This document shows positions 5,576 to 6,586 of a DNA stretch of 6,586 nt, piece after piece. A program made the translations under genes and the position numbers. This stretch comes from Pseudomonadota bacterium (GTDB lineage Bacteria > Pseudomonadota > Alphaproteobacteria > Rhizobiales > Beijerinckiaceae): positions 1 to 6,586 of the forward strand of contig JAEWKP010000212.1 of assembly GCA_023393655.1 (NCBI GenBank), written 5' to 3'. Each line of letters begins with the position of its first letter. Positions within the stretch are counted from its first letter, which is position 1. The notes under the pieces were generated by a model. The model was not told the origin of the DNA. It searched no databases and worked only from the letters and a program-made list of their open reading frames with translations.

Positions 5576-5641
5576 ACCGGCCATGGCGAGATTGGGTCAA
5601 GCGGATGGGGGTATCCGCGAAAGCAAGGCGTTGCGTTCCGT

Positions 5642-6586
5642 ATGGCGATGACAGCATTGAGGACACAGGCGGCGGCACTGGTGCATGCATCGGTGCAGCC
5701 GGACCCGGCGAAAAGGCGGCGTCACGAACGTTTCGTTCTGTCGCGCCTGCTCGTCGGTGGCGGCATGCTTGGCCTTGCACCGGCCTATCTCGCCTGGCGC
5801 GGCGCGCCCGGCGCCTTCGAGGCCGCCATGATCGTCGCTGCCGCGCTCGCTGTTCTCTCCGTGGCGCTGGTCTCCCGTACGGGCCGTCTCGATCGGGCGC
5901 ATGCGTTGTCCTCCGCCGCGCTGTCCCTCTTCATCGTGGCGCTTGCGGGCGCGACCGGCGGCCTGTCCTCCCCCTTGCTGCTGTGGCTGGCGGTCGTCCC
6001 GGTCGAGGCGGCCTTCTTCGGTTCGCGCGGCTTCATGCTGCGGGCCGGCTGGGTCGCGGTCGGCGCGCTGTTCGCCGCCATCGGGCTGCAATGGCTCGGT
6101 CTTTTCTCCGAAGCGCAGGTGTGGACCGGCGAGGCGGTGCCGCTTCTGGCGATGTCCGCGCTGGCTCAGGCCCTGGTCGTGACGGCGGTTCTGCTGCGCC
6201 GGCGCCATGCCGAGGAGCGCGAGCAGCGCGTCTCGGATGCGCGTTCGCAGCTTCTGCTCGATCATGTCGGCGATCTCGTCACCTGGCATGACGCCAACGG
6301 CGCGGTCGTCTTCGCCAATGCCGCGGCGCGGGCGCTGGCTGGTGCCGATCCGCGCGAGCTGCTCGGGCGCGGTCTGTTCGAGCGCGTCCACATTGCCGAC
6401 CGGCCGCTCTTCCTGAAGGCGCTGAGCGATGCCGCTCATGGCGAGGAGGGCGTGACCGCCTGCTTCCGGACGCTCTTCGTGCCGCGCGAAGGTGCGGGCG
6501 AGGCCAGGTTGCCGGTCTCGCTCTGGCTGGAGATGCAGGCCTGCCGCGTAGCCGGCGCCGCTGCCGCCGATGGCGCCGCCGTGGTC
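5642..6586 (+). CDS. Membrane PAS-domain sensor kinase, DivJ-like (3' truncated)
   Basis: The frame is open from 5642 to the window edge: 315 codons, no stop. A basic N-terminal segment (KRRRH, 24-28) precedes six probable membrane helices at about 33-52, 58-77, 86-103, 108-127, 134-153 and 164-185, then RRRHAEEREQR, a coiled linker near 186-203, and a PAS domain from about 204 (LLDHVGDLVTWHDANGAVVFANAAAR, then LLGRGLFERVHIADRPLFLKAL) to the edge. The histidine kinase core is expected beyond the window but is not seen. Multi-helix membrane region followed by PAS is the layout of DivJ-type cell-cycle kinases, and the stretch GATGGLSSPLLLWLAVVPVE is like that of such proteins as I recall them; a CtrA box upstream agrees. 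Other PAS kinases, or a diguanylate cyclase, remain possible. The start is the first in-frame ATG after the stop at 5573; its ribosome site is poor (AAGG 13 bases away), and an ATG at 5648 is an alternative. Confidence 0.85.
   Translation, partial: MAMTALRTQAAALVHASVQPDPAKRRRHERFVLSRLLVGGGMLGLAPAYLAWRGAPGAFEAAMIVAAALAVLSVALVSRTGRLDRAHALSSAALSLFIVALAGATGGLSSPLLLWLAVVPVEAAFFGSRGFMLRAGWVAVGALFAAIGLQWLGLFSEAQVWTGEAVPLLAMSALAQALVVTAVLLRRRHAEEREQRVSDARSQLLLDHVGDLVTWHDANGAVVFANAAARALAGADPRELLGRGLFERVHIADRPLFLKALSDAAHGEEGVTACFRTLFVPREGAGEARLPVSLWLEMQACRVAGAAAADGAAVV

Larger units (their letters stand above)
5316..5641. promoter_or_regulatory. Divergent intergenic region between DUF5330-sufE (-) and the PAS sensor kinase (+)
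   Basis: About 325 bases with no supported gene. From left to right it holds a GATATC palindrome (5369-5374), a GAGTC (GANTC, CcrM motif) at 5407-5411, the inverted repeat AGCTGA/TCAGCT at 5421-5435, an AT-rich tract at 5484-5526 including the dyad CAGAAAA/TTTTCTG (5511-5529), and the TTAA-N7-TTAA box at 5561-5575. For the minus-strand operon, TTGGAA (complement of 5389-5394) could serve as a weak -35 with TATCCC downstream; this is only suggestive. No clear sigma-70 promoter for the kinase was found. Confidence 0.55.

Noticed and set aside
5605..6291. Plus-strand open frame of 228 codons overlapping the kinase in another frame.
   Set aside because: It yields an Arg/Gly/Cys-rich protein without domains; the frame starting at 5642 gives the hydrophobic helices and PAS motif instead.
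5597..6439. Minus-strand open frame of 280 codons opposite the sensor kinase.
   Set aside because: The translation is rich in Arg, Gly and Gln and has no family look, while the opposite strand gives clear membrane helices and a PAS domain.

Overview
The window reads as ordinary chromosomal DNA of a GC-rich alphaproteobacterium, most likely of the order Hyphomicrobiales (Rhizobiales). Three things point there: a MucR/Ros-type regulator, a stand-alone DnaA-domain-IV protein paired with a DUF6456 protein, and a SufE / DUF5330-like pair next to a membrane PAS sensor kinase. The genus (Bosea- or Methylobacterium-like) is a guess from protein flavour only. I saw no mobile element, CRISPR array, tRNA or rRNA.

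Layout. 1-251 (+): the end of an unrecognised acidic/alanine-rich protein. 252-2423 (-): an oligopeptidase B-type S9 serine peptidase that converges on the first gene with back-to-back stop codons. 2424-2754: an AT-richer divergent regulatory region. 2755-3171 (+): a MucR/Ros-family regulator, closed by a strong intrinsic terminator at 3255-3282. 3283-3409: a short promoter region with a near-consensus -10. 3410-4569 (+): a translationally coupled two-gene operon of an HdaB-like DnaA-domain-IV protein and a DUF6456 protein. 4577-5315 (-): sufE preceded by a small membrane or secreted DUF5330-like protein, converging on the DUF6456 gene with a 7-bp gap. 5316-5641: a divergent regulatory region with two small inverted repeats, a GANTC site and an exact TTAA-N7-TTAA CtrA box. 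5642-6586 (+): the N-terminal 315 residues of a six-helix membrane PAS sensor kinase that runs off the window.

How the genes may work together. Three of the transcription units have links to the alphaproteobacterial cell cycle: MucR (represses cell-cycle-phase genes in Caulobacter), HdaB (a DnaA-related protein that promotes replication initiation by opposing RIDA), and a DivJ-like membrane sensor kinase with a perfect CtrA box upstream. SufE (sulfur transfer for Fe-S cluster assembly) and oligopeptidase B are housekeeping or accessory functions. The most interesting points are the CtrA box, the HdaB/DUF6456 operon and the degenerate zinc-ligand set of the MucR protein. I found no clearly new multi-gene system; the least understood conserved component is the DUF6456 protein coupled to HdaB.
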